A stretch of 64,000 nt of DNA. Source: Leptospira_B sp964571605 (GTDB lineage: Bacteria; Spirochaetota; Leptospiria; Leptospirales; Leptospiraceae). Below the pieces are notes generated by a model, which worked only from the letters and a program-made list of their open reading frames with translations, made no database searches and was not told the origin of the DNA. The position numbers and the translations under genes were made by a program. Shown piece by piece: positions 1 through 8,082 of this stretch. The stretch's first letter is position 1. Each line of letters opens with the position of its first letter. The stretch is taken from positions 1 to 64,000 of the forward strand of contig CAZNCS010000002.1 in the NCBI GenBank assembly GCA_964571605.1, read 5' to 3'.

Positions 1-309
1 CTTTCTTTTTCTACAGAGAAAAAGAAAGAAAGTTGAAAACACTTCTTTTGAAAAAGGGAAAAGGTTTCGGAATAAAAATAGAAATTCGCATAATAGAAAA
101 ATCTTAGAATAAAAAGGAATCTTCTTACTTCCAGGGCAAAACAAAAAGATTTATCTGTCCTCTCAAAATTCCCCAAGCGCGCCTTCTTCTGAGAGTAGTA
201 TAGAATATACAATTTTTACTTTCCAGAAAAGAATAGATCAAAATCTTATGAGTAGGTCGACAACACACATAGAGTCGACAGTTAGAACTTTTAGAGCGCG
301 AGACTATTT
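1..309. other. intergenic, no gene seen
   Basis: AT-rich non-coding DNA with short purine-rich runs at its left end. Two copies of the 6-bp palindrome GTCGAC occur at about 257 and 274, 12 bp apart, just upstream of the gene that starts at 310. They could be an operator or chance. No convincing promoter or RNA gene was recognised. Confidence 0.5.
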
Positions 310-654
310 ATGAAATATAGGTTTCTTTTGGGGGCAGTAAGCATTCTGTCCTTATTCCCATTTGCGATTTCTTCCTTTTCCGCGGAAGAGGAAACGAGGC
401 TGATCGAAAAAGCCTTGGTGGAAAGTTTGTCTACAAACGAACAAAAAGACATTGTGGGAAAATACCTTCGGAATTTGGTGAAGAAAAAAAGGGATGAAGC
501 GGGGCATTTGAGAGAATTAGCTTCTTCCGAACCGAGTCAAAACGCAGCCCAGGTTCGTAAAAAAAAGCTGATCGAACTCGCAGTCCAATTGGAAAAAGAA
601 GCCCAGATTCACGAAGACACTCTTAAAAATTTGTCTTCAATCTCCGTTCAGTAA
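310..654 (+). CDS. small secreted protein, unknown function
   Basis: A 114-residue protein with an N-terminal signal peptide (Lys/Arg start, hydrophobic core to about residue 22, likely cleavage after SFSA). The rest is highly charged and probably helical, rich in Lys, Glu and Leu, without cysteines or a recognisable domain. It probably acts in the periplasm or is secreted. Its 3' end overlaps the convergent dTMP kinase gene by 7 bp. I do not recognise the family. Confidence 0.7.
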   Translation: MKYRFLLGAVSILSLFPFAISSFSAEEETRLIEKALVESLSTNEQKDIVGKYLRNLVKKKRDEAGHLRELASSEPSQNAAQVRKKKLIELAVQLEKEAQIHEDTLKNLSSISVQ

Positions 655-1241
655 CGGATTTTTTTCTCAACAAAGTCGGCAAGTTCCGTGGGATTGAGAT
701 TTGCATCCAATCTTATCGTATTTGCCGGCAGAATTTCCTCGTAAGCGTCCGCGATTTTTTGTAATGCGGAGAGAGTTTCGAATCTCTCGACTGCCGTATC
801 TCTATTTTGGAGACGCGCCAAAGCTTTTTCAGGCGCTAATTCCAAATAAAAAACTAGTTCCGGTTCCGGGAATCCTCTCTCTAGATTTTTTTGTAGAATT
901 TCTTTTGCAGAATATTTTTCCCCTGCCTGGTAAGCGGCGGTCGAATACATATATCGATCCAAGAGAACGATTTTTTTTTCGGCTAGTGCAGGAAGAATAT
1001 TACGTTCTAGAGAGACTTCTCTGTCTGCAAGGAAGGCTTCGATTTGTTTTTCAGGAGAAAGTTCGATCTCTCCACTCAGAAATTTTCGTAAATACATTCC
1101 GGATTCGTAGCGAGTAGGTTCTGCAAAACAAATACAGGGAACGTCTTTGGAAAAAAGACGGTCTAACAAAAGGCGAGACAGGGTACTTTTACCTGTTCCG
1201 TCTAAACCTTCAAATACGTAAAATCCAGGTGTATATGCCAT
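648..1241 (-). CDS. tmk: thymidylate kinase
   Basis: dTMP kinase phosphorylates dTMP to dTDP with ATP in the cytoplasm, an essential step of dTTP synthesis. Seen: the P-loop GLDGTGKST at residues 12-20, preceded by FE as usual in Tmk; the DRY-type motif LLDRYMYSTAAYQ in the middle; and a lid-region arginine stretch (LARLQNRD) followed by RFE. The length of 197 residues is close to the roughly 200 of the family. It is divergent from the HtrA gene across an 89-bp gap and convergent with the small secreted gene, whose end it overlaps by 7 bp. Confidence 0.93.
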   Translation of the reverse strand: MAYTPGFYVFEGLDGTGKSTLSRLLLDRLFSKDVPCICFAEPTRYESGMYLRKFLSGEIELSPEKQIEAFLADREVSLERNILPALAEKKIVLLDRYMYSTAAYQAGEKYSAKEILQKNLERGFPEPELVFYLELAPEKALARLQNRDTAVERFETLSALQKIADAYEEILPANTIRLDANLNPTELADFVEKKIRY

Positions 1242-1260
1242 TCGTTTGGAGGAAACCCAC

Positions 1261-1289
1261 TTGACATGTCGGGTTTTGCTTCGAATGCT
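1261..1289 (+). promoter_or_regulatory. weak sigma70-like promoter candidate for the HtrA gene
   Basis: A perfect TTGACA at 1261-1266 is followed after 17 bp by AATGCT, a weak -10 match. It lies 40-70 bp upstream of the htrA start. The -35 is good and the -10 poor, so this is tentative. Confidence 0.3.
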
Positions 1290-1330
1290 GAAGCGTATTA
1301 CCGGAATCCCATTCCAGAGGACAGGAATCC

Positions 1331-2470
1331 ATGAAAAAAAACGATAGATTCAAAAATTTCCTGGTGATAGGCATATCCGTGATGGCGGGAGTGATTCTTT
1401 CCCCCATTCTTTATTGCGGCCCGGGAAGCGAGAGCACACTTTTTCTAAATGCAAAATCGGATAGAGAGCCTAGCCAATCCGCCAAGGCTGCGATCACGAT
1501 CCAAAAAGCTTTCGAAGAAGTTTATGAGAATGTTTCTCCGAGTGTAGTCTTAGTCGCCACTGAAGGAACGGTTAACGTTCCTCAATATAACGATCCTTTC
1601 CAAGAATTTTTCTATGGACCCCAAGGTAAGGTCAGAAACCAAAAACGTAAAGTGAGCGGACTCGGTTCCGGTTTTGTTTTAAACAAAGACGGTTATATTC
1701 TTACAAATGATCACGTAGTTCGCGGTTTCGATAAATTCAAAGTAGTTTTCAAAAACGTAAAAGAACCAGTTGCCGCAAAATTGATCGGAAGTGATCCGAC
1801 CATAGACGTCGCACTTTTAAAAGTAGAAGGGAACGGAAATCTGCAACCGATCGAGATAGGAGATTCTTCCGCTGTAAAAGTGGGGGATTGGGCGATCGCC
1901 ATTGGAGCTCCTTTTGGTCTGGAACAATCCATGACAGTGGGAGTGATTTCTAAGGTAGGAAGAGGCGGGATAGACAATTCCGGAGTTCATTATATCCAAA
2001 CGGATGCGGCGATCAACCAAGGAAACTCAGGAGGACCACTTCTCGATATCAACGGTAGGGTGGTTGGTATCAATCGAATGATTGTTTCTCCAAGTGGAGG
2101 ATCCATTGGGCTCGGTTTTGCGATTCCTATCAACGAAGCAAAAGCAATCGTAGAGGAATTAAAAACCGACGGCAAGATCAAACGTGCCAGACTCGGAGTT
2201 GCATTGGATGATGTAACCGCAGAAATTTCCAAAGAACTTAAACTTTCCGGTCCGGAGGGAGCTTTTGTGCGCCAAGTGCAAAACGGATCCGCTGCCGCAG
2301 AAGCAGGGATCGATGTGGATGATGTTATTCTAGAGATCGACGGAACTAAAATTAAAAATGCCGCCGACGTGGTTGCGAAAGTTCGCGCCTCCAAGGTAGG
2401 ACAAAGAATTTCAGTCGTCGTGTTCCGAAAAGGGCAGTCCGTAAAAATTTCAGTGAAATTGGCAGAATAA
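1331..2470 (+). CDS. HtrA/Do-family serine protease
   Basis: A periplasmic quality-control protease of the DegP/DegS type. The N-terminus is a hydrophobic anchor or signal (about residues 9-28) ending in LYCG, so it may be lipidated or membrane-tethered. The trypsin-like domain shows the catalytic triad: His128 in TNDHVV, Asp159 in TIDVALLK and Ser233 in GNSGGPL. One PDZ domain follows (about residues 285-375), so it is the one-PDZ form. Length is 379 residues. ATG 1331 is preceded by AGAGGACAGG. It is followed after 10 bp by ruvB in the same direction and may be co-transcribed. Confidence 0.92.
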   Translation: MKKNDRFKNFLVIGISVMAGVILSPILYCGPGSESTLFLNAKSDREPSQSAKAAITIQKAFEEVYENVSPSVVLVATEGTVNVPQYNDPFQEFFYGPQGKVRNQKRKVSGLGSGFVLNKDGYILTNDHVVRGFDKFKVVFKNVKEPVAAKLIGSDPTIDVALLKVEGNGNLQPIEIGDSSAVKVGDWAIAIGAPFGLEQSMTVGVISKVGRGGIDNSGVHYIQTDAAINQGNSGGPLLDINGRVVGINRMIVSPSGGSIGLGFAIPINEAKAIVEELKTDGKIKRARLGVALDDVTAEISKELKLSGPEGAFVRQVQNGSAAAEAGIDVDDVILEIDGTKIKNAADVVAKVRASKVGQRISVVVFRKGQSVKISVKLAE

Positions 2471-2480
2471 GAGAAATCGA

Positions 2481-3512
2481 TTGGCAGGACATACCCTAAA
2501 TCCCGAGGACAAATTTGAGGAGGACGCTTCTCTGCGTCCGAGTTTGTTCTCGGAATTTGTAGGACAAAAAGAGATTCTTTCCAATCTTTCCGTATTTGTG
2601 AGTGCTGCCCAAAAAAGATCCCAGGCCTTAGATCATGTGCTACTTTCAGGACCTCCCGGTTTGGGAAAAACAACCTTGGCAGGAATCATTTCCCAAGAAC
2701 TTGGAACTCGTATCGTTGTTACTTCGGCTCCCGTTTTAACCAGAGGCGCTGACCTTGCCAAACTTCTCACCGATTTGGAAGAGAAGGATATATTATTTAT
2801 CGATGAAATTCATTCCTTGAATCGAAAGGTGGAGGAAATTCTCTATCCTGCTATGGAGAATTTCATGATAGATCTTCTTGTAGGAGAAGGAATCACCGCG
2901 CAGACCATCCAAATTAAATTGAAACCTTTTACTTTGATCGGCGCGACCACTCGAAGCGGTATGATTTCCGATCCTCTCAAGAGTAGATTTGGAATCCATT
3001 TCCGATTAGAATATTATGACGACGCAGAAATGAAACAGATAGTGCTCCGGTCCTCCAAAATTTTAGGTTATGAGATAGACGAAGAGGCGGCCTTTGAGAT
3101 TGGAAGAAGGTCTCGAAAAACTCCTAGAATCGCCAACCATCTTCTGAAAAGAGTCAGGGATTTTGCGGAGGTAAAAGGGGAAAAACGGATACGAATTCCT
3201 GCCTGCGAAGAGGCATTTTCCCGCCTCGGAATCGACGAACTCGGTCTGGATAGGATGGACAGGCAAATCCTAGAATGTATGATCGACCGATATAAGGGGG
3301 GGCCTGTAGGACTAAAACCGATCGCAGCCGTTGTAGGAGAAGAAGAGAGAACTCTGGAAGACCATTATGAATCGTATATGGTAAGAGTTGGCTTGATCAA
3401 TAGAACCTCCTCCGGTAGAGTTGCTACGGAAAAGGCTTACAAGCTCATGGATAAAATCCCCCCGGTTGTAGGCAAACGAATCGAAGAAGATGCAGCTCCC
3501 GGCCTTTTTTAA
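2481..3512 (+). CDS. ruvB: Holliday junction branch-migration helicase RuvB
   Basis: An AAA+ motor that with RuvA drives branch migration of Holliday junctions in recombinational repair. Seen: Walker A GPPGLGKT at residues 57-64, Walker B LFIDEIHSL, sensor I GATTRSG, the SRFG arginine region, sensor II in TPRIANHLLKR, and the C-terminal winged helix (GGPVGLKPIAA). The 343-residue length is typical. The start is TTG at 2481; no ATG in frame fits the family N-terminus better. The last 23 bp overlap the start of the next gene. ruvA and ruvC are not in the window. Confidence 0.95.
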   Translation: MAGHTLNPEDKFEEDASLRPSLFSEFVGQKEILSNLSVFVSAAQKRSQALDHVLLSGPPGLGKTTLAGIISQELGTRIVVTSAPVLTRGADLAKLLTDLEEKDILFIDEIHSLNRKVEEILYPAMENFMIDLLVGEGITAQTIQIKLKPFTLIGATTRSGMISDPLKSRFGIHFRLEYYDDAEMKQIVLRSSKILGYEIDEEAAFEIGRRSRKTPRIANHLLKRVRDFAEVKGEKRIRIPACEEAFSRLGIDELGLDRMDRQILECMIDRYKGGPVGLKPIAAVVGEEERTLEDHYESYMVRVGLINRTSSGRVATEKAYKLMDKIPPVVGKRIEEDAAPGLF

Positions 3513-4422
3513 AATCGAAATCGACCAGCCCAGTAATTTGGGAGAGGATGATCGTCGTCTTCTCTTTGCGGCTTTTTTTGTCTTCGCGTTCTTATCCTTC
3601 TTAGTCGCCCATTTATTCACTCGAAATGTTCTCTGGAAAATCCTGGGAGAAGATCCTTTGATCCAGGTAAAAGACAGAGCGGAGAGGGAAAAAGTCTACG
3701 AAGTGCTACTCGAGCAAGAGTTCGTAGATAAAAGTATCAAAGACCAATACAAAGCATTATCCAATCAGGATTCTGCCGGTTCCGGAGGAATCACAAAGGA
3801 AGAAGGATTTCATACCAATTCCGCCTTCCGCGAATTTGTAATGGGAAGTATCCAGCGCACTCCATCCAAGGCAAATCCTCAATCTTCCCAAAAGAAAACG
3901 GAAGAGGAAGAAGTGTACGAAGTTGCCTTATTAAAACAAGACCCCATGGAAAATAATAATCCATCGGAGGAAACCCCCAATCAAAAAGCCGCCACCGGCA
4001 AAATGACTAAGATCCCGTTCAATTATCGTTTCCAAGAAGACATCCGTTTTCGTTGGGACGGGAATCCGAATATCACCGTACCGACTAAAAAGCTCGTAGG
4101 GTACGAATATTTCAAACGAATGCTCCGCCAGATCGAACAGAGTTTTTCTCCTCCCGGAGGAGGAAACTACGGTTATAGAGACGGAGCCGGGACGGTCGTT
4201 CGAGAAGCGATTATTCCCGGAGAAGTGAGAGTGCAATTTTTATTAAACGACGCAGGCCAAGTTATCGATACCAAACTACTTTCCACACAAGGCCAGGACA
4301 TGGTAGATCGAGCTTGCGTAGACGCTCTTCGAGGCCAAAATTTTGGAAAAGTTCCGGACGATGTAAAATCCCAAGGTATGATTTACGGAATCCGATTTAT
4401 TTTTCCGGGTTTTAGAAGATAG
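3490..4422 (+). CDS. TonB-like energy-transducer protein
   Basis: A 310-residue protein with a single N-terminal membrane segment (about residues 26-47) and a long Glu/Gln/Pro-rich linker. The C-terminal domain looks like TonB_C: GEVRVQFLLNDAGQV, then a DMVDRACVDAL helix and a final strand. By family knowledge such proteins couple the inner-membrane proton gradient to outer-membrane receptors, but many are of unknown role. No ExbB/ExbD genes lie nearby. Its ATG overlaps the end of ruvB by 23 bp, which suggests translational coupling with an unrelated gene. Confidence 0.7.
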   Translation: MQLPAFFKIEIDQPSNLGEDDRRLLFAAFFVFAFLSFLVAHLFTRNVLWKILGEDPLIQVKDRAEREKVYEVLLEQEFVDKSIKDQYKALSNQDSAGSGGITKEEGFHTNSAFREFVMGSIQRTPSKANPQSSQKKTEEEEVYEVALLKQDPMENNNPSEETPNQKAATGKMTKIPFNYRFQEDIRFRWDGNPNITVPTKKLVGYEYFKRMLRQIEQSFSPPGGGNYGYRDGAGTVVREAIIPGEVRVQFLLNDAGQVIDTKLLSTQGQDMVDRACVDALRGQNFGKVPDDVKSQGMIYGIRFIFPGFRR

Positions 4423-4443
4423 ATTTTTTAGTTTCTCTATTAG

Positions 4444-5730
4444 TTTATTAAAGGTACATCACAAACAATCTCAGTAGATTCTCAAAACAGGATCACACAG
4501 GTCAAAGACGTACTCAATATCACAGTAGGAACTTACTGGTATGACGAAGGTGGATTCAGAGTTAGAAGAACAGCTCTCACTCCCCAAGGTGCAGGATTCG
4601 TTAACACTGAAATCCTTTATCCGAACAAATTCTACGGACTTGAATACGTGGAAACGGAAGCAGTATTACGTTCTATTAATAATATCTATCTCAACGGTGT
4701 CCGTATCGCCGCCTTAAACGAAGAAGGAACGGCAGCCTATTTCCTTACAGACCAAGTAGATTCGGTCGCGCATATCCTGGACGAAGGAGCACATACTCTC
4801 AGTCGGACCCAATACGAACCGTATGGAGAGACATTGGTACAACGCGGGAACTTGGACTTTGCTCCTAAGTTTAATTCGCAGGAGTTAGATCGAGAGACGA
4901 ATTTCTATTTTTACAATGCACGCTACTACGATCCGCAAATTGCACGGTTTACGAGTGCGGATACGGTTATTGATGGATCGGCAGATACGCAAGGCTGGAA
5001 TCGATTTGCGTATGTAAAAGGGAATCCGATTCGATATAAGGATCCTACAGGGCATATAATTCCTGTTTTAATTGCAATTGCAGTCGGAGCCGTTGGTGTA
5101 GCCGAGATACTTTTGGACACAAATGACTTAGATGCCCCTACTCACACTAGTCGTGCCGCTACAGCCGCAGCGGCAGAACAACCCGATGCATTGGATATTG
5201 CCGGTGAAATGGCACTTGATAAAGGTAAGCAACTTGCAGCTGCTAAAGGGGTCGAAGTTGCAGCAAAAGTCGTAAGGAAAAATGTATCGAAATGTCCTAA
5301 GTTATTAGGAAAACTTGCTTGCGGTGGCGCATCCGCAGTTCTCGACATTGCAGCTGATGCGATGGGCTCGGGTAATAAGAAAGCAGGTAAAGTCAATAAG
5401 AGTTCTTCCAATAATGGATCGACTGATGTCCCCAGCGAACCCTACAATCGGGTAAATCATTACGGCAGATCACCTACGAAGGCTGATCGGAAAGCGATGG
5501 GCGCGAATTCGGATGAAGTTCTTGATCATGATCCCCCCTTAGTAAAAAGATACTATGAAGGAGATCCTAAGTTGGGAGAAAAGCCAGGATTTAAAATGAC
5601 TCCTGACGAAAGGGCCGCAAGCGCTGCAGATCGAAACAGGATGCAACGACAGCCCAAGGCAGATTCAAATAAACAAGGCGGGGAAATGTCTAAATATTCG
5701 AAAGACAAAAAGAAAGAGTTGGGACTTTAA
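4444..5730 (+). CDS. orphan Rhs tip with HNH-like C-terminal toxin (5'-truncated)
   Basis: The reading frame is open from 4444 (after a TAG at 4441) to the stop, but it has no convincing start codon or ribosome site; the first GTG is at 4648. It encodes only the last part of an Rhs protein: YD-type repeats (LYPNKFYGLEYV), then the conserved Rhs core end RFTSADTVIDG to YVKGNPIRYKDPTGH. After PTGH the sequence changes to a variable tip: a hydrophobic stretch (IIPVLIAIAVGAVG), a linker, and a final domain of about 90 residues with LDHDPPLV and SAADRNRMQRQPKADSNKQG. This pattern fits an HNH-type nuclease toxin (inference). The N-terminal signal and shell repeats are absent, so this is a cassette or remnant rather than a complete effector gene. 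A probable immunity gene follows after 6 bp. Confidence 0.8.
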   Translation, partial: FIKGTSQTISVDSQNRITQVKDVLNITVGTYWYDEGGFRVRRTALTPQGAGFVNTEILYPNKFYGLEYVETEAVLRSINNIYLNGVRIAALNEEGTAAYFLTDQVDSVAHILDEGAHTLSRTQYEPYGETLVQRGNLDFAPKFNSQELDRETNFYFYNARYYDPQIARFTSADTVIDGSADTQGWNRFAYVKGNPIRYKDPTGHIIPVLIAIAVGAVGVAEILLDTNDLDAPTHTSRAATAAAAEQPDALDIAGEMALDKGKQLAAAKGVEVAAKVVRKNVSKCPKLLGKLACGGASAVLDIAADAMGSGNKKAGKVNKSSSNNGSTDVPSEPYNRVNHYGRSPTKADRKAMGANSDEVLDHDPPLVKRYYEGDPKLGEKPGFKMTPDERAASAADRNRMQRQPKADSNKQGGEMSKYSKDKKKELGL

Positions 5731-5736
5731 TCAAAA

Positions 5737-6294
5737 ATGAAAAGTTCAAACCAAGTGGAACAAATTCGTGAGCATTATCAAAATTTTTTTGGTGCCAGTA
5801 TCAAGGAAATTTTCCATACTAAAGGCCCAGCCTATAAATTACCGGAAGGATTTCGAGTATTGCTATTTCAGAAGGATTCGAAAACAAACGTATTTACGAC
5901 TTGTGGCATGTCGTTTGGAAATGTTGATAATCCTTTAGAGTTACATCTATATTGTTCAACTTTGTTCGATCAAGAAGCTCGAATAGCTGAGCTCTTAACT
6001 ATAGCTGCTTATTTTCATATAACTCAGGAAACATTAGGTTTAAATCATACTTTCAATTGGGGTGAGCCAATGATCGAAAATTCAAGCTGTGATCATGGTT
6101 ATATATCGCTTCCATATATAGAAGGTCCTAAATTAGAAAATATGCCACCATTAAAAACGAAATTTCTATGGCTAATTCCTGTGACAGCGACGGAGGTAAT
6201 GTATAAGAAAAAAAATGGAATAAATGCATTAGAAGATCTTTTTGAGCAAGAGAAAATTAATTATCCTTTTTTGCTGCGAAAATCTTTAATTTAA
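5737..6294 (+). CDS. suppressor-of-fused-like (SuFu) immunity protein
   Basis: A 185-residue cytosolic protein without signal or membrane segments. Features of the bacterial SuFu domain are visible: FTTCGMSFGN, an ELHLYCS strand, a LLTIAAYFH helix, the LNHTFNWGEP turn, FLWLIPVTATEVMYKKKNG, and the terminal ALEDLFE helix. SuFu-like proteins are established immunity proteins of polymorphic toxins, often paired with nucleases. Its position 6 bp behind the Rhs tip fits neutralisation of that toxin. The low-GC, unusual codon choice differs from the neighbouring housekeeping genes and suggests acquisition by transfer. Confidence 0.75.
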   Translation: MKSSNQVEQIREHYQNFFGASIKEIFHTKGPAYKLPEGFRVLLFQKDSKTNVFTTCGMSFGNVDNPLELHLYCSTLFDQEARIAELLTIAAYFHITQETLGLNHTFNWGEPMIENSSCDHGYISLPYIEGPKLENMPPLKTKFLWLIPVTATEVMYKKKNGINALEDLFEQEKINYPFLLRKSLI

Positions 6295-6723
6295 ACGAAG
6301 ATATTACAATATTTTAGCTTTTCCAAAAATGATAATCGAAGGTTTTTTTAAAATCAATTGCAAGTCAGTAATTATCGTTTATGTTTAGATACGGCCTTAT
6401 TCGTTCGTTTCTGTTGTCCATTCCAGTGAATCTCGTTATACAAGCAAGTTAAAATCCATATACATAACGTGCCTCATTCAAAAGCAAAACATTCTCCAAT
6501 CCTATTTCTGATACCTATATTCTTGTTTTTGAATGCATGTTTTCAGTCTGCTTCCTGGGAGCATGCGGTTGGGATAACTACCGCTGCGGTTGCCACGATA
6601 ACATCCTGAATTTTTCACATATTTATGAATCCAAAGATAAGCTCTTCACGAGGTTGATTTTTTTTAAAGGGGTTTATGGAACCTCATTGACTCAGATCGA
6701 TTAAATGTATTTATGATAAAATT
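6295..6723. other. intergenic, AT-rich, holds a short lipoprotein-leader ORF
   Basis: No full-length gene. The stretch contains the small ORF at 6469-6609 described separately, whose sequence recurs downstream of the next gene. The remainder is AT-rich without a clear promoter or terminator. Confidence 0.5.
6469..6609 (+). pseudogene. short lipoprotein-leader ORF or gene remnant (repeat copy A)
   Basis: A GTG-started frame of 46 codons. Translation shows a charged N-terminus, a hydrophobic core (LFLIPIFLFLNA) and a Cys at codon 24, which looks like a lipoprotein signal peptide with lipobox LNAC. It then runs only about 20 residues further. A related copy without a start codon lies at 7938-8027. 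It is either a tiny lipoprotein or the 5' remnant of a larger one. Confidence 0.45.
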
Positions 6724-7932
6724 ATGTTCTTTCAAATTTGTTTTTTTATATTCTTTACTCTTCTGATTTCATGTGGGCCTGCAAATTCCTCTAACAATTT
6801 GGCTACGATTCTTGCGGTAGGTCAGAATATAAGCGGACTCGGTTGTCGGGGGCTTTCTCAAAATACTACTGCAACTACAGTTTATGGCCAGGGCGGAAGC
6901 TTTACTTCGGCAGTGCAGGATAACGGAGGCTCTGCCGGATGTAGCGGCATTTGTCCTACAGCGGATAGCATTTGGGGGCCGGAATCGCTTTCTCTAGATG
7001 CTTCAGGTAATCTTTATTTAGCCGACCGCATGAATAATCGAATTCTCTTTTACTCTATAGGAAGTACAACGGCGACTCAAATATTTGGCCAAAGTAATTT
7101 TTCGACAAATACGACTTCTTCTGCTTCGAGCAGCATGATGAGTAACCCAACGAGTGTATCTGTAGATCCTTTTGGAAATGTTTTTGTGGCCGATGGTTCT
7201 TTTAATAGAGTGATTGTTTTTCAATTCGGCAGTACATTTGCAAACACAGTATACGGACAAACAGGAAGTTTCACTTCGACGACGGCAAATAAAGGGGGTA
7301 TATCTGCTGCAAGTTTGAATATACCTATGGGTGTGAAAGCGGACTCAGATGGAAATCTTTATATCGCAGATTCGGGGAATAACAGAGTACTCTTTTATCC
7401 GGTCGGAAGTACTACAGCGACCCGGGTCTATGGTCAAAGCGGAAGTTTTACCACCAATACAGATAATAAGGGTGGTATATCTGCGAATAGCCTCAGTTCC
7501 CCCAATGCCATTGCGATTGATGGATCCGGTGGTGTATACATCTCCGATACTTCCAATCGCCGAGTACTTTTCTTCCCCTCGGGAAGTACGACTGCAACTA
7601 GAGTTTACGGTCAAAACAACAATTTTACGAGTAATGTTTATAATAATGGAGGCGTCTCTGCAAATAGCTTAAGTTTTCCTGGCGCACTTGCTTTAGATAT
7701 AAATTCGAACTTATTTATAACGGATACATACAATCATAGAGTTTTATTTTTCCCCTCTGGGAGTACAACTGCTACTCGAGTTTACGGTCAAGAAGGAAGT
7801 TTTACCATTGCTACAGATAATAAAGGGGGTATCTCCGCAAATAGCCTTTCTTGGCCTAGTGCGGTGGATGTAGACTGTTTGGGTGGCGTGTATATCGGAG
7901 ATGGCTCAAATCAACGCGTTTTAATATATTAG
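6724..7932 (+). CDS. NHL-repeat beta-propeller lipoprotein
   Basis: A 402-residue probable lipoprotein with lipobox LLISC (Cys17). The body consists of six repeats of about 57 residues, each with a VYGQ.GSFT start, a 'GGISANSL' turn, and a strand set of the type GNLYIADSGNNRVLFYP followed by GSTTATR. This is the NHL type and predicts one six-bladed propeller, probably for protein or ligand binding at the cell surface or periplasm. Repeats 3 to 6 are very similar, also at DNA level. The gene sits between two related short leader remnants inside the Rhs island. No enzymatic residues are evident. Confidence 0.82.
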   Translation: MFFQICFFIFFTLLISCGPANSSNNLATILAVGQNISGLGCRGLSQNTTATTVYGQGGSFTSAVQDNGGSAGCSGICPTADSIWGPESLSLDASGNLYLADRMNNRILFYSIGSTTATQIFGQSNFSTNTTSSASSSMMSNPTSVSVDPFGNVFVADGSFNRVIVFQFGSTFANTVYGQTGSFTSTTANKGGISAASLNIPMGVKADSDGNLYIADSGNNRVLFYPVGSTTATRVYGQSGSFTTNTDNKGGISANSLSSPNAIAIDGSGGVYISDTSNRRVLFFPSGSTTATRVYGQNNNFTSNVYNNGGVSANSLSFPGALALDINSNLFITDTYNHRVLFFPSGSTTATRVYGQEGSFTIATDNKGGISANSLSWPSAVDVDCLGGVYIGDGSNQRVLIY

Positions 7933-7937
7933 ATAAC

Positions 7938-8027
7938 GGGTCTCATTCAAAAGTAAAACGTTCTCCAGTCCCATTGCTGATATCGATTTTCTTATTTTTG
8001 ATTGTTTGTTTTCATTCGGACTCCTGA
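7938..8027 (+). pseudogene. degenerate copy of the lipoprotein-leader ORF (repeat copy B)
   Basis: Thirty codons aligned without gaps to the ORF at 6469: SHSKVKRSP against SHSKAKHSP, then a hydrophobic core and a Cys at the same position. The GTG start has become GGG and a TGA cuts the frame soon after the Cys. It begins 6 bp after the NHL gene stop. Confidence 0.6.
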
Positions 8028-8082
8028 ATGTATGCGGCCGGAGTGCTACATTTAGTTTTTGGGATTATTGAAAATAAAAACC

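Noticed and set aside
1990..2673. 227-codon minus-strand frame opposite the HtrA and ruvB genes
   Set aside because: Shadow of two well-supported genes; translation has no domain and no ribosome site.
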